Below, piece by piece: positions 9,839 to 21,228 of a DNA stretch of 64,000 nucleotides (positions are counted from its first letter, which is position 1; the number at the start of each line of letters is the position of its first letter). The notes under the pieces were generated by a model. It was not told where the DNA came from. It did not search any database and saw nothing but the letters and a program-made list of their open reading frames with translations. Made by a program: the position numbers and the translations under genes. Origin of the DNA: Sphaerulina vaccinii (Eukaryota; Ascomycota; Dothideomycetes; Mycosphaerellales; Mycosphaerellaceae); NCBI GenBank assembly GCA_022570795.1, contig JAKUDP010000028.1, forward strand, positions 744,001-808,000. The letters run 5' to 3'.

Positions 9839-12417
9839 ATGGCCACGCCTGTCAATGGCTCGACGCGCCGCCGATCGACCAAGAAGGCACTCGAGTCGTC
9901 ACCTGCCGACAACATTCAAGTAAAGCCGAGAGCATCGCCAAAAGGTCCACAGGATGTCTCGCGCTCCCCAGATCAAGACTCGGCCAGCAGCGATGGTGCA
10001 CAACACAGTACTACGAATCGTTCATGGGGCCGAAGCGGCAAGGCAAGCTTGATTTATTTCGTCATTTCGCGTGTGGAAGCTGACCTCTCTGAAAGGCACC
10101 GATGAAGGAGGAGACCCCACAGGTGACTCCTGCTGAGGATCATGATAGCGACAATGATTCCGTGGAGGAATATGATTTCACCAACGAGCCCTCGCATTTC
10201 GAGGACGAAGATCTGATGGAGGACGACCACGATGAGGACGCGAGATCTACCATCACACTATCGTCGGACTCACCTATTCCACCAGAAGGAGACAACGCTG
10301 GCACCCTCATCAACAAGAGACCATGGCAGGACAAGGACTTCAGTGAAGAGGCTCGCAAAGTAACCGAGCTCATGTACGCCCAGGTGACTCCATTCGCGAT
10401 CTCGGGCCACTGGACGCTAACGGAGGATTATCAACGATACAAGGACGAAGAGATGCTGATGTACTTGGAGGATTACCCGCTCGGTCAGTGGGTGATCCCA
10501 CAACAACAAGCCAACAGTGCTTACGCGCAGCTCATGGAGCGCATGCGATGGCGACAGTACGGCATCCCAATCTATGGGAGGGATAGAGTCCCTGCGCATC
10601 CAAATGCTCCTGTTGCTCCACCTCCAGCTCCGCCGAGAAACTCACGCCCGCCGCCTCCAGGCCCTGGACCAAGCCAGCACTTTCCGCCGCAGCATCAGTC
10701 ACCCTATCCGCCGATGCAATATCAGCCGGGAGTGCCTCAGCCAATGCAGCCAATGCAGCACGGGATGCCAATGCAGGTGGCGCTTCCACACCAGATAGGA
10801 CCTGCTCCGCACCCAAATCGAGGCCAGCTGCCACCGAACCTGGTGACACTTCCCTCACAGCCATACGCGCAGCCGATACCAATGCATCATGGCCCTGTGC
10901 ACCCAGGTATGGGATATCCTGTAGGCCCAGTTCAGACGAACCGCTACGGCATGCCGATGGCCACGTTCATGGGCCAGCAGATGCAACCTCCAGGGATGTA
11001 TCACAGCGGGCCAGCGCTGCCCAAACAGCCCAGGTATGTACATGGTATCCTTTCCCTGAGCGATTGTGCTAATAGTTGTCATAGAAGGCCACGAGAGAAG
11101 AGGTCTCCAACGGGAACTCCTCCACCACGTGCTCCGACGCCTCCATACGCACATCGCCCCAAACCGATTGATCCCTCAAAGCCTCCCAAGAAACCAAGGA
11201 ATACTGTCAAGGGTGGCAGGCGACAATCACAGCGTCGTCCAGCAGAGGCCGACGACTTCCCGTGGACTCGAGAGCTGAACTTTCACGAAGCGAAGGCTAA
11301 TGCGACGTGGGATGAGTCGATCTACAGTATTGAAACTCTGAACGGCATGAGGGCCGCCAGAGAGCGCAACGCTGCAGCTATTGATGGTGTCGATGCGAAG
11401 CTCGGTGAGGCACAGCGTAAGCTGATCACTCTACACGAGCACTTGCATGTATCTTTAGCTAACAATGTTACAGGCCAGGCACGCTACAAGAAGCGAGGGC
11501 TTGCACCTGAAGCAGATGCCTCAAAGCCATCGGCCGAAGCTGAAGCCAAGCCAAGAGAACGAAAGAAGCGTAACCAGAACGTTGGCGACACTACTGATGC
11601 GAACTCCTCTGGATCTTACTCTTGGGCCGATGGGCGCATCGCGGCGATTGCTGCACACATGGGATACGAGTCACCTCTGGATGCCATTGAAGCTGGCATG
11701 GACGGTCAACTCGATGCTGCGCAAATGGCACAGCTTGCAATCGTCTGGAATCCGAGCAAGAAAGGCGGTCCTGATAACCTCCTGCCGGCGGTGTTCACAG
11801 TGAAGGACAGCGTTCTGACACGCCAACAACTCGAGAAGACGCCCATCTTGACGCCCCGAGCAGCTGAGTGCCTAATCGACTTTTGCCCCGAGCTCTTGTG
11901 GCGTGGCACGCTCCTTCGCGTCACTAGCGAAGCTGGCCTTGGTAACAAGGATGTACGAGACCGGTTCTGTCACAATGGCAGCTATTGCGACAAGGCTACG
12001 ATTACGAAGCGTATCTCGGCCGCACTTGGGCAGAAGCAGGTTCAACCCAAGTCCAAAGGATACCAGCCTGGCGAATTCGATTGGTACGACCAGAACGTAA
12101 AGGACTTTACAAACTACATCGAGTTTTTCGGTCATCGCAGAGGTCATCGCAACATGCTCAAAATCCAAATGCAAGGCGACAAGAGAAAGGCGAAGATGCA
12201 GGAGCAATCTCGTGAAGCGAACGATGGGTCTCCCGGCGATGAGAACAATGCTAATAAGCGCCGCAAGCTCGATGATGACAGCGCTCCGCCTGACTCGGAC
12301 GGCGCTGATGCTGGTGCTGAGGAGACAGAGGACGCCATGGAAACTGATGAGGAGGAGCGAGACCCCGACGATGTCTCTGCGCAGGACTCCGACGAGCTCG
12401 ACAACATGTCGGATTAG
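9839..12417 (+). CDS. Unrecognised nuclear-type protein, Pro/Gln/Met-rich with acidic tail (4 exons)
   Basis: Proposed exons are 9839-10042, 10096-11033, 11085-11416 and 11474-12417, giving 805 aa in frame. Intron 1 uses a GC donor (AAG|GCAAGC) with a GCTGAC branch and GAAAG acceptor. Joining there is what links the ATG at 9839 to the long frame. Introns 2 (51 nt, TGCTAAT branch) and 3 (57 nt, GCTAAC branch) are multiples of three without stops, so an ORF finder reads through them. The protein has an acidic N-terminus, a YRDRVPAHP-type conserved patch, a Pro/Gln/Met/His-rich middle, basic patches and KRRKLDDD (a nuclear signal). It ends in a long Asp/Glu tail. The C-terminal LTPRAAECLIDFCPELLWRG to FFGHRRGHRN region looks like a folded domain I cannot name. 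Function unknown. Confidence 0.75.
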
Positions 12418-14760
12418 GCTCGGTGAGCATTCATCGAGCGTGGTGACACAAGGTTACAACAAAAAGTCCAGCAGGAGCACAACACGCAAAAGAGGACTTT
12501 GACGACCATCTGGTCTTACACAGTCCCTACTGTTCTGGAAGTCATTCAAGCAATCGTAAGGCAGTCGAAAGTGATTCCGCAGGGAGGGAAGCGCAGCTTT
12601 ATTATGCGTATCATTGAGGAAGGAAGCGTTACAGAGAACGAGTGCTCATCCATGCTGCATGCTTAAGCGTTGAGGTTCATCAGAAGGGCCCCATGGTTCT
12701 TTGCAGTACTCTCGCACTACATGGTCCGGCACAAGGATCTTGCTGCCGACCCAGTCGAGCTCGTTCGGTACTCAGGAGCTCTGCTGTTGACAACGTCACA
12801 ACGGCTATCACTTTGTGTGCAGCGTGATAACGGTAGCTAGATATTAGCACTAGAATGGTATAGCAGAGCGCATGAATGGAGAAAACACATAAAGACATCG
12901 TTGACTGCTGGGTGTGTCTCCTGCTTGTGTGATGTGATTGTCGACTTGCTTCCAGACTGAGCTGAGGAATGCCATAGCAACCAACAAAGCGCATGTCTGA
13001 AGGCTGGTCGAGACAATTCGAGCTGCAAAAGATCAATGCGGACTGCAGATCTAGTATCGTGTTCCACAATCTGTTCGGATCGCGGGTTGTTCCTTCAATG
13101 GTTCTAATCGAGCAAACTATACTGCTTAGGTCACTGTCGGTGTGAGAAGCATGGATGCGCAGTGAACGGTGAAAACTGCATACAACTGCCTTGAAGACCA
13201 AACCGGAGGCCACGATGGTGAATCTGGAACATGTTGATGCTCAGATCTGTCATGGTATGATTACTATTCAGCTGTTGCCATACTGCACAATCGCTTCTGT
13301 GCGTCCTTCGTGGCAATGGTATGCATGAATCTGGCGCCATAAGGCGGCGTTTGATATGCCGTTGTATTGGAGTCTGCTCTATCGAAAGTTCGGCTGAAAG
13401 CTTGTTGGCGAACAGGTCAAATCAAGAATAATTCCTGTTCTTGCATATCGGCGCCTCTACGGCAGAGCGCTCTGCAGGCGTCATAATCTGCTGGCGTCTA
13501 GGTCTGTGGTGGCTGTAGAGATCGAGCTTAGAACTTAGCAGGTTAGAAGTGCCACTGCATATTCACATGCTGTCGTGGCAACGAAAGCCTGTTTTACAGT
13601 ACAGCTTCAATCGTTCTGCAAGTTCTGTATCGCCATGACATGCGTCTTGCATCTCGTGCACGAGTGCTTCATGATCGTGGCACACTGTGCGCACATTTTC
13701 CCCACGAAAGGTGGCCCAGGGGTTAGGTTACCGAAGTACAAGAGCATTTCAAACACTGGGAAATTAAGTGAAAGGGCCGTGACTCTTGTACGAGAGTATA
13801 CCGCATCGCACCGCCACATCTCACTCTGTTTGCTGTTGTAGGGGCAACCGATAGAGTAGGTCCAGCAGGACTCATCCTGGCGTACATGCCCTTCAGCACG
13901 CGGCTACTGGATCGCGAGTTGAATTGGCTCGGTTGGTAACGCGCGCAATTGGACAATCGGGAAGTGAAAAGTCGTGGCTGGCCCCCCTGCACAGCTGTAG
14001 CGATCGTTCAGGTAAACCATGAGACAGCTTGCGCCACTTCCATAGAACGTCGCTATACCGGCAAATTGCAATCGCCCGGAGCTGTGAGATCTTGAGTCTG
14101 CGATGAATCTGAATCTGCCCACCGTTTGCACAGGAGTTGCGCTTGAGTGGTAGCTTCCAAGACCACGTTCGCGATTCGATCGCATGCAAACTGAATCCTC
14201 ACACGCTTATCAGTCGTGGTAACATGCGCAGAATGAAGTCATGTTTCTGACATCTCTGTTGCTGTGCGTTGGCTGGACAGCAATTTGACGCAACTCGGCC
14301 TATCAGATCGAGCTGGTCAGCGTTCAAAGAGTCCAAGCGCCTGGGTCCCAGCCACAGTGGCCAAGACGCGTTCCTGAATCCTGGAACGGCAAGGAAGGAA
14401 GTTGGATTAGCTCAACTTAATATATGAAGGTTAACACAGAGTGCAAACGGGGCAAGCGAGCGGTCCACCGCAGCACGCAGATAGCCCATCACGGGGAAGG
14501 CGAGTGCAGAGAGTCCAGGCCTGCTATTCAGTAGTGCGTCACAAGAGCGAGATCGATGTCAGTGGTAGTGGTAGGTGCAACGGAAGATTAATATCAACGC
14601 CAACCGCTGCTCCCTGCTTTTCGACTTCCTCCTTCACCTCACTTCACACACAACAGCATTTGGCACAGATCGCAAACACTATCAGTCCATCGAGCATCGT
14701 CTACCTCGCGACTGACAGAACTCAACCACACTACCCGATCTCATCAATACCACCAGCATC
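12418..14760. other. Gene-poor region
   Basis: A 2.3-kb stretch. Its longest frames (for example 12680-13213 minus, 177 aa) lack domains, plausible start context and spliceable extensions. No tRNA B-box, tandem array or terminal inverted repeat was seen. It may hold UTRs, regulatory DNA or a lineage-specific transcript. Confidence 0.4.
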
Positions 14761-15776
14761 ATGAAGACTTCATTCGCCGTCCTCGCCATTGGCGCTGGTC
14801 TCGTTGCCGCCCAGGACCTCGCCTCTCTGCCATCATGTGGTGTACGTTCCTTCTTCAAAGCTCGACGCGAGCTATATCGATGCGTATTGCGTACGAGAAC
14901 AAGAACAATGGCTGACGGCGCGTAGATGACCTGCATCAACAACATGCTCGGCTTGGCACCATCCCTTGGTTGCAGCGCAACTGATGCAGCATGCCTGTGC
15001 CGTTCCGCCGACTTTGGTTACGGTGTGAGGGATTGCGCCAACGAGGCCTGTGGTGATGCTGCCACTGCCCAGCAGGTCATTGCCTACGGTATCCAGTACT
15101 GCGAGGGTAGGTTTCCCTTCAGGTCAACTTCGACATAGGCTTCACATTCTAACTTCAATTATAGCCGCACTCTCTGGCGGAGGTGCTTCCACCGCAGCTG
15201 GCGCCGTTGCCCTTACAGGTAGCGCAGCAGCAGGAACTGCATCAGGATCTTCAGGTGGTGGCGCGGGAGCCACTGAGACTGGTAGCATGACCACCGAAGG
15301 AGGAGCTAGCATGACATCGGGAGCAATGGGCTCAGCCATCACCACCTCCGCCTTGACAGCTCTTGTGTCTGGCACCGACTCCAGCTTCATCACTACCACT
15401 GGATTCACCACCATCTACGACTCGAGCAGTGCAATGGCTACGGGAACAAACTCCGAGGGCATGACCACAGACAGCGCTGGCAACGTCGTTGGAGGAGCAA
15501 TTGGTGGCGCAACTTCATCCGCAGCTGTAAGTCGAAGGTTCTTTGTCCACTATACATATCATCATGCTAACAATCCAATAGTCTGGCGCAGAGGGTGCCT
15601 CATCCACCGTAGCTTCCGGTGCTTCAGGTGCCTCATCGTCCGCTGCTTCAGGTGCCAGCTCTGTCCGAAGTGCCGCTTCGTCTGTCGCAGCCTCAGCGAC
15701 ATCTTCGGGCCAGGCTCCTCTGATCACCGCTGCCCCAATGTTCGCCGCTGGTGTCCTCGCTATGCTCGCTTTGTAA
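14761..15776 (+). CDS. Secreted GPI-anchored CFEM-domain protein (4 exons)
   Basis: Exons are 14761-14841, 14926-15106, 15165-15526 and 15582-15776 (introns 84, 58 and 55 nt), giving 272 aa. The N-terminus MKTSFAVLAIGAGLVAAQ is a clear signal peptide. A compact eight-cysteine block follows (SCG, TC, GC, AC, LC, DC, AC, YC; residues about 26-87), matching the CFEM fold. The rest is a Gly/Ala/Ser/Thr-rich, mucin-like stalk ending in a hydrophobic tail (APMFAAGVLAMLAL) typical of a GPI-attachment signal. CFEM proteins sit in the fungal wall or membrane. Some bind haem for iron uptake, others act in adhesion or host interaction; which applies here cannot be told. Confidence 0.88.
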
Positions 15777-16380
15777 GCGTTCGATCGAGCGACCTTCAAG
15801 TACTGCAATGAGCTTTTATGCTCTGATTACGACTTACGAAAGATACAAAAGTCGACGCAGACAGGCAATTGAGAGAGTTTGGAATACGCGATGATACCAC
15901 TTCCGGCGATTCAGCCTTGATTTTTACGAGCATGCGTCGACGATATGACGATGTTAATGTGTAACAGTCCACAAAGCGTTGAGACATAGATTGGAAAACC
16001 ATTGGCAATCCACGTCGAGTCTTGAATTCTTTCACTCCATGTCGAACTTCTCATCTCATCAAAGCCTACTTCTAATGCAAGTATCTTACCCACAGCAGTT
16101 GTCGTCTTTCATTCATCGAGTTTCGACAGTACATCTTCAACCACATCACTAAGCGGGCTGCAACGATCGTTCAAAATAGGAGACTTGCGACGTTAGACTG
16201 TGCGTCGTCAAGCTCCGTGGCCTGCAATCGATTCAGTGAGTCGTTGCGCTAGAAAGTGAAGGAATCACTGCTATGTTCACATCGCTAAAAGGCTGAGACA
16301 GTGTAAGCAACCTTCTATTAGTTCATCTACATGACTTACAACTTAAGCGCCATCGCTCTCTACAGCATTCATTCTCAACA
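15777..16380. other. Intergenic
   Basis: 3' side of the CFEM gene and upstream region of the next small ORF. No domain, RNA or repeat was recognised. Confidence 0.4.
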
Positions 16381-16782
16381 ATGTCAGATCGCGTAACAAC
16401 AGGCAGGGTCACACGGAAGCACCAACATAAGATCAAGTCCCAAACGAGTCACGAGAACCTCAACAAACAAGAGCTGCGTTGCCAAACGATGAAAGATGCT
16501 GCTGCAAGAGACCAGTGCATCGCTGAGACGTTCCTTACAGGGCTGGGATTCGATATTTCACAGGGTACGAAAATGGGTGTCCAGCATTTCGCTCGACAGA
16601 AGCAGAACTTTAGTGATGTGCTGGCGGGCAAGCTAGATGGGTTGGCGATATCTGATTGTCATCGTTTGTCTGACCAAGGGCGGATCGGCGCTGATACTGC
16701 GAGGAGTGTAGACGATGATATGATGCAAGATGAAGAAAGTACTTACACAGATGAACGGAAGTGTGCAGCATCGAAGTTGTAA
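16381..16782 (+). CDS. Small hypothetical protein (133 aa)
   Basis: A single-exon frame starting at an ATG with a favourable CAACA leader. The product is charged and hydrophilic with no signal peptide, membrane segment or known motif. It contains two cysteines in a LRCQTMKDAAARDQCIAETFL helix-like segment, a spacing reminiscent of small Cx9C-type proteins (C-x10-C here), but a second pair is lacking. It could be a real lineage-specific gene or a chance frame. Only transcript evidence or orthologues would decide. Confidence 0.35.
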   Translation: MSDRVTTGRVTRKHQHKIKSQTSHENLNKQELRCQTMKDAAARDQCIAETFLTGLGFDISQGTKMGVQHFARQKQNFSDVLAGKLDGLAISDCHRLSDQGRIGADTARSVDDDMMQDEESTYTDERKCAASKL

Positions 16783-17132
16783 GTTTCATTCAGCTCACAG
16801 ATAATGTGTCATCGAGGAGAGGGCGCGCATGCAAGGTCAAAGACGTTCGGAACCGCGAAGCTATTATGAATCTTGCAACGATGTGTCTGGTTAGTCAATG
16901 GTCCGTTGAGAGTGATGCTGATCGTTACGACGTCTGTTGTACATCTATTGAGCTCAAATGCAGTAATGAAAAATGGGGTATCTTCTCCGTGATCGAACGA
17001 TCGTCACAACTCCTTCTGCTGGACTTTTCCTGTCGCGTCCTTTGCGACTCCATTCAACAAGCCCTCTCCAGTAAGTAGAGAGTCCAACAATAAGCCTACT
17101 CCACCAAAGAAGACTCCAATAAACCTTCTCCA

Positions 17133-18779
17133 CTAAGTAGAGCTCTTGGGTCCTTCGAACTCGTAAATCGCCCCATTCTTACTCAATACAGTTGCCAAAC
17201 CAGGCACAATCTCCGCTTGAAATGGCTTAAACGGTATTCTCTCGCCATCGATAGCAATAAGGCCTTCATTCAGGTCTCCTCCCGCAGTCCCACCGAGCCA
17301 CCTTCTAATTCGAGGTCCCAGTTTCTGCGGTGATATCGGTGCCGGTCGCGGTGTTATTCGATAAGCCAAGACCTTACTGTATGCTGCTTCGGGAAAGTCG
17401 ATCATGCCTCCATCTTCAACCTTGACGAGCATATTCAGGCAAGTGGAGCGTTTAATGTTTCCAGGTATGGCCATCAGGTCCATTCGACCATCGGATGGTA
17501 GGGCACAGGCGAAGAATGGGGCATCTGGGGACATATAGCACATGTTTCCAACATAGAAATTTCCCAGCTTGGGCATATCAATCATCGTGAAGGTCGGAGG
17601 TAGAGGATCTGTCGCGGTGCCGTATTTCAGATCTGGGAGGCCAGTATCCTGAGTGTCGCTAGCGATATCTTCATCGCGAGGTCCAGATTGCAGGTTCTTA
17701 GATCTCGCTGCTTCGTGCTCTTGCCTGGCGTGGCGATATTGTTCTTTGATAGCTCTCTTGTCGTCCGTATCTGTCAGAACGCTGACCTCTGCAGGATATA
17801 TGGTCTGGCCCAGCATTCTCACCAGTATGCCCCATGTAAATCGGAAAGAACCCATCCATCGCAGACTCTCCGTCCCCAAGTCCGTGTCAGCGATCACACC
17901 CACAGCCTGGCTCAAGAAACTGTATAGCTTCCTGTCTTCTTGTGCGATCGCAACCAAGTCCAATGGAATTCTGACACCCTTCACAATCTCCACAGCAGCC
18001 AGACTCGGCTTGTCTGTCCCATTGAGGTTCAAGCTCATTGCATTTCCACTTCCACAAGGTATTTGCACGACTGCCACTTTCCGCAGAGCTCGCCGTGCGT
18101 CTTTACGCTTCGCGAAGCCATTGAATACCTCATGAGGCAGCCCATCGCCCGATGCGCAGGCCACCACATCGTAGGCTTCAATGTCCAGCTTCTCTGCAAT
18201 CTCTACGGCATGGCCCCGATATGTCGTGCTTTCCACGTCTATGGAACATTGGGCTGCAGCAAAGATGGGCTCCACTTCTCTGGTCCATAACTTCTGAGCA
18301 TTTCCCGTGCCACCAAACGGATTGACCAGCACCTTGATCCGCTTCCTTCTCTTCGTATGTGCAGGATATGCGCGATCCACCAGCTTCTGCACCCATCGTC
18401 TCGCGTGGGCATATGAGCTCTTGTCAGTAACAGTATAGCTGATCTCGCCCACTCGGCACGCCTTCCCTTTCCTGCCAACGCCCTGCGCGTACTGAATCGT
18501 GAGATCAAAGTCGTCCAGACTGGCCCAGAGCACGTTGTGAAAGGCAATCGCTCGTGTCGTCTTGCCAAAGTGCGGTAAGAGTCCGCAGCAGTTGGAGGCG
18601 GACCGGCGATGGCGGAGACCTTCGTCGAGCACTATCAGACTGTCGGTGCCCAGCGTGAGGGTAGCATTGCGGTCAACGGTCAGCACCGCTGCCTCCGACG
18701 ATGATGACGAACACGATGTCTCCGAGGGGTCGTCAAATGGGTTGTTGGAGTCGACGTGCTGCTTCGTGCGTAGAGACAT
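17133..18779 (-). CDS. LCB4: Sphingoid long-chain base kinase (Lcb4/Lcb5 type)
   Basis: Intronless, 548 aa. The diacylglycerol-kinase-like catalytic domain is clear: ATP-binding VNPFGGTGNA at about 152-161, SGDGLPHEVFNG at about 210-221 with the catalytic Asp, and IPCGSGNAMS at about 240-249. A sphingosine-kinase-type TDLGTESLRWMG segment follows. The N-terminus is Ser-rich and includes a Cys pair (SNCCGLL) that could be palmitoylated, as yeast Lcb4 is. The enzyme phosphorylates dihydrosphingosine/phytosphingosine to long-chain base phosphates, which act in ceramide balance and heat-stress signalling. The C-terminal half holds the beta-sandwich lid. Ceramide kinase is less likely. Confidence 0.9.
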   Translation of the reverse strand: MSLRTKQHVDSNNPFDDPSETSCSSSSSEAAVLTVDRNATLTLGTDSLIVLDEGLRHRRSASNCCGLLPHFGKTTRAIAFHNVLWASLDDFDLTIQYAQGVGRKGKACRVGEISYTVTDKSSYAHARRWVQKLVDRAYPAHTKRRKRIKVLVNPFGGTGNAQKLWTREVEPIFAAAQCSIDVESTTYRGHAVEIAEKLDIEAYDVVACASGDGLPHEVFNGFAKRKDARRALRKVAVVQIPCGSGNAMSLNLNGTDKPSLAAVEIVKGVRIPLDLVAIAQEDRKLYSFLSQAVGVIADTDLGTESLRWMGSFRFTWGILVRMLGQTIYPAEVSVLTDTDDKRAIKEQYRHARQEHEAARSKNLQSGPRDEDIASDTQDTGLPDLKYGTATDPLPPTFTMIDMPKLGNFYVGNMCYMSPDAPFFACALPSDGRMDLMAIPGNIKRSTCLNMLVKVEDGGMIDFPEAAYSKVLAYRITPRPAPISPQKLGPRIRRWLGGTAGGDLNEGLIAIDGERIPFKPFQAEIVPGLATVLSKNGAIYEFEGPKSST

Positions 18780-19105
18780 GGCGAGAACGCTGAGCGAGTG
18801 GATGCCTCACTGCCAGGCGAGGCGTAGGCGGAAGAGGTCGAATGAATTCGAAAAGCTGGTCACTACAACTGGAATGCGGCCGGGCCAGGCCTACTTGTAC
18901 TTGTATATGTCAACTGGCAAGGTATGTAAGGTGGGTTCGTGCTGATCCTGGCCTCGGAAACACACAACATGCGCGCCGGACGTCTATCGATGCCAAGATC
19001 GTCAGATTGGTGAACATATGTATGTAAAGTACTGGAAGCAATGCTGAGTCGGTTTGTGTGTAGAAATTGTTGTTGTGATGTCGCAGTAAGTATACCATAG
19101 TGATG
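18780..19105. other. Intergenic between LCB4 promoter and the coiled-coil gene's 3' end
   Basis: About 330 bp. It contains the LCB4 upstream region. No other feature was recognised. Confidence 0.4.
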
Positions 19106-20740
19106 CTACAGTTCGAAGACAGGTCCAACCTGCCGTCCATCGTTCACTCCGTTCTTTCTCAAATCTGCTATGTCGACCCGCCACCCCTTCCACTGATCCA
19201 AACCTCTCTTCACGTCCTTGATCCTTTCCAATCGCCTCTTCTGCTCTTCTTCTTGCGCCAGACGGAACGCTTCTTCGTCGAAGCCGCCGTCATCAGACAT
19301 CAATCCAATGCTCTGTGCTCTATCCCGTGGCTGCTGCGTCCTCTCTCTGCCTGTGAAAGCATTGATTCCAGATGTGATGACCTCCTGGAATGTGCTCGTC
19401 TGTCTCGGCACACTGCCTCTGTGCCTATTCAGACCATCGGGTGTATGAAGGTCTACATCTTCTAAGAATCCATCGTCATTCATGCCAGGCTGTAGTTCTG
19501 CACGCTTGTCTCTCCACACACCACGACGCAGATCGAAGTTCTCTGCTTCCAAGGCTCGCAGACGAGCTTGGAGCTGTCCAGCCTCTGTTTCTGATTCGGA
19601 CAATTCGAAGTCTTCCAAATTGTCTGGACGAACGTGAGATGTTCGTTGGTTCTTTCGCTGAAGTTGAGATCGTAGATCTGTGAGTTCCCGATCTTTGGCT
19701 TGCGAGGATACATTCGATTCCTTGTGTAGCTTGGTGAGAGCCTCGATCTTCTGTTCGAGAGACGTCGCCCGTTGAGCAGCTGCTTCGAGACTACGATTTG
19801 CCGTTCGCAGATCGGATTCTAGCACGCTGATGCGTTTGGTCAGAGCCTCCGGATCGTCCTTGGCAGAAGCTGTCTCATCGCTAGGAAAAGATATGGATAC
19901 TCTGAGAGCGTCGAGCTCTTGCTTGACTGTTTCAGTCTGGGCTTCGGCTGTTGCAGCACGCTCAGTGAGCTCCTTCGTGGATGCATCCCTTTCCGACAAG
20001 GATGACTCGAGGGTAGTTATCTGGTTGCGTAGGTTGGAAATATCCAGTTCCAAGGATTGAATAGTCGAGTCTTTGGTCGCGAGCTGTTCTACGAGCTCTG
20101 GACTCACACTCGACGATGCCCGGCGTGTGCTACTCTTCTGGTCTTTCTGGGCTTGAGCGAGCTGTCTATGTGCAGACGCAAGCTCCGTGGTCAAGCGTTC
20201 ATTCTCCTTCGCCTTGCTGCGTAGCTCAGCGACCTCACCACTGCCCTCGCGCAGGTTCTCCAGTTCCTCCTCAGCCTTGGTCAACTTCTGGGTGCTTGCT
20301 TCTTGCTGCTCCTTGAGCGTTTTGTTCTCCTTCTCGAGATCTTCGATCTTAGCAGTCTGCTTCTTGTACAGCTCTTGAACTTCTGATTGTGCAGCTGATG
20401 CTTCCTCCTTGAACGATTTCGAACGTTCCTTTGCCCGTTGCGACACTTCATCTTGCAGCTCTTTCTCTTCCTGTGCATCTGCCTCCTCGTCTACGTTCGT
20501 TGCGCCGTCGCCTTCAGCATCCTCGCCAGGTTCCTCAGTCTTCGACTCTGCATCTTTGTCCTTATCGGCCTTCTTCTTGCTTCCCTTCTTGCTGTCTTTT
20601 GCTTGTTTCTTCTTGAGTTGCTCGAACTGAACAGAGGGGAATCTATGTTAGCCAATGCGCCTACGGCGATGAATACTCTTACATACTCGTTTCTTCGCAG
20701 CAGCAAGCTTCTCTGCCTTCTCCTTGTCTTCGTCTGCCAT
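19106..20740 (-). CDS. Long coiled-coil protein, golgin-like (2 exons)
   Basis: Exon 1 is about 20687-20740 (MADEDKEKAEKLAAAKKR) and exon 2 is 19106-20626, joined across an intron of about 60 nt with a GTATGT donor, GGCTAAC branch and TTCAG acceptor, giving about 524 aa. Exon 1 is needed because the long frame otherwise starts at an internal Met. A Lys/Glu-rich N-terminus leads into heptad-repeat coiled coil over most of residues 80-400, then a conserved-looking C-terminal block (RRLERIKDVKRGLDQWKGWRVD). No GRIP or GRAB domain is evident. Proteins of this kind are often vesicle tethers or scaffolds at the Golgi, but the role here is inference. Confidence 0.75.
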
Positions 20741-21228
20741 ATCGCAAAGCGTATTTCCCAAGATGATCGATGGTGGTGTGATTGAGAATGTTAGAGTGCG
20801 TTTGTAGGGAGGGATGATCGCCGGCGTTGGAGCCAAAGTCAAAACGTGGGACAACACTTTCTGGGTTATGCAATTGACCTGATCTATCAGTCTGTGACAG
20901 CAGTGGCTTACATGAATCGTATACTAGGAATTAAAGATTCAGCTGGAGTAGTCGTCTTCCCATAAGTCTTCTGATCAATGAGTTCGGGAAACATGAGTAC
21001 GATCTTCATGGAAGGAGCAAGTGCCTTCTGAGCATACATAGCTTGAAGGACAAAGTACACTGGGAGACACATGTCATGGTAAGAAGCAGATTGGAAAAGG
21101 GTTGTAGATCGTGAACCATGTCCGTTCGTCTATGAGTAATTCCCTCGTCGCTAAACTAGACTGTCAAATATCTACCCCTGTCTGCAGAACATTCTTTGTG
21201 GCTGCGTGGGTATCATGGATGAGTTGGC
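20741..21228. other. Intergenic, coiled-coil gene promoter and TKL1 3' region
   Basis: About 490 bp between two minus-strand genes. No coding or RNA feature was recognised. Confidence 0.4.

Noticed and set aside
12680..13213. 177-aa minus frame in the gene-poor region
   Set aside because: No family resemblance, Ser/Cys-rich random-looking composition and no conserved start context.
17070..17140. Imperfect direct repeats (CTCCA/CAATAA words) at the LCB4 3' end
   Set aside because: Short, degenerate and partly coding-adjacent; not a supported repeat unit.
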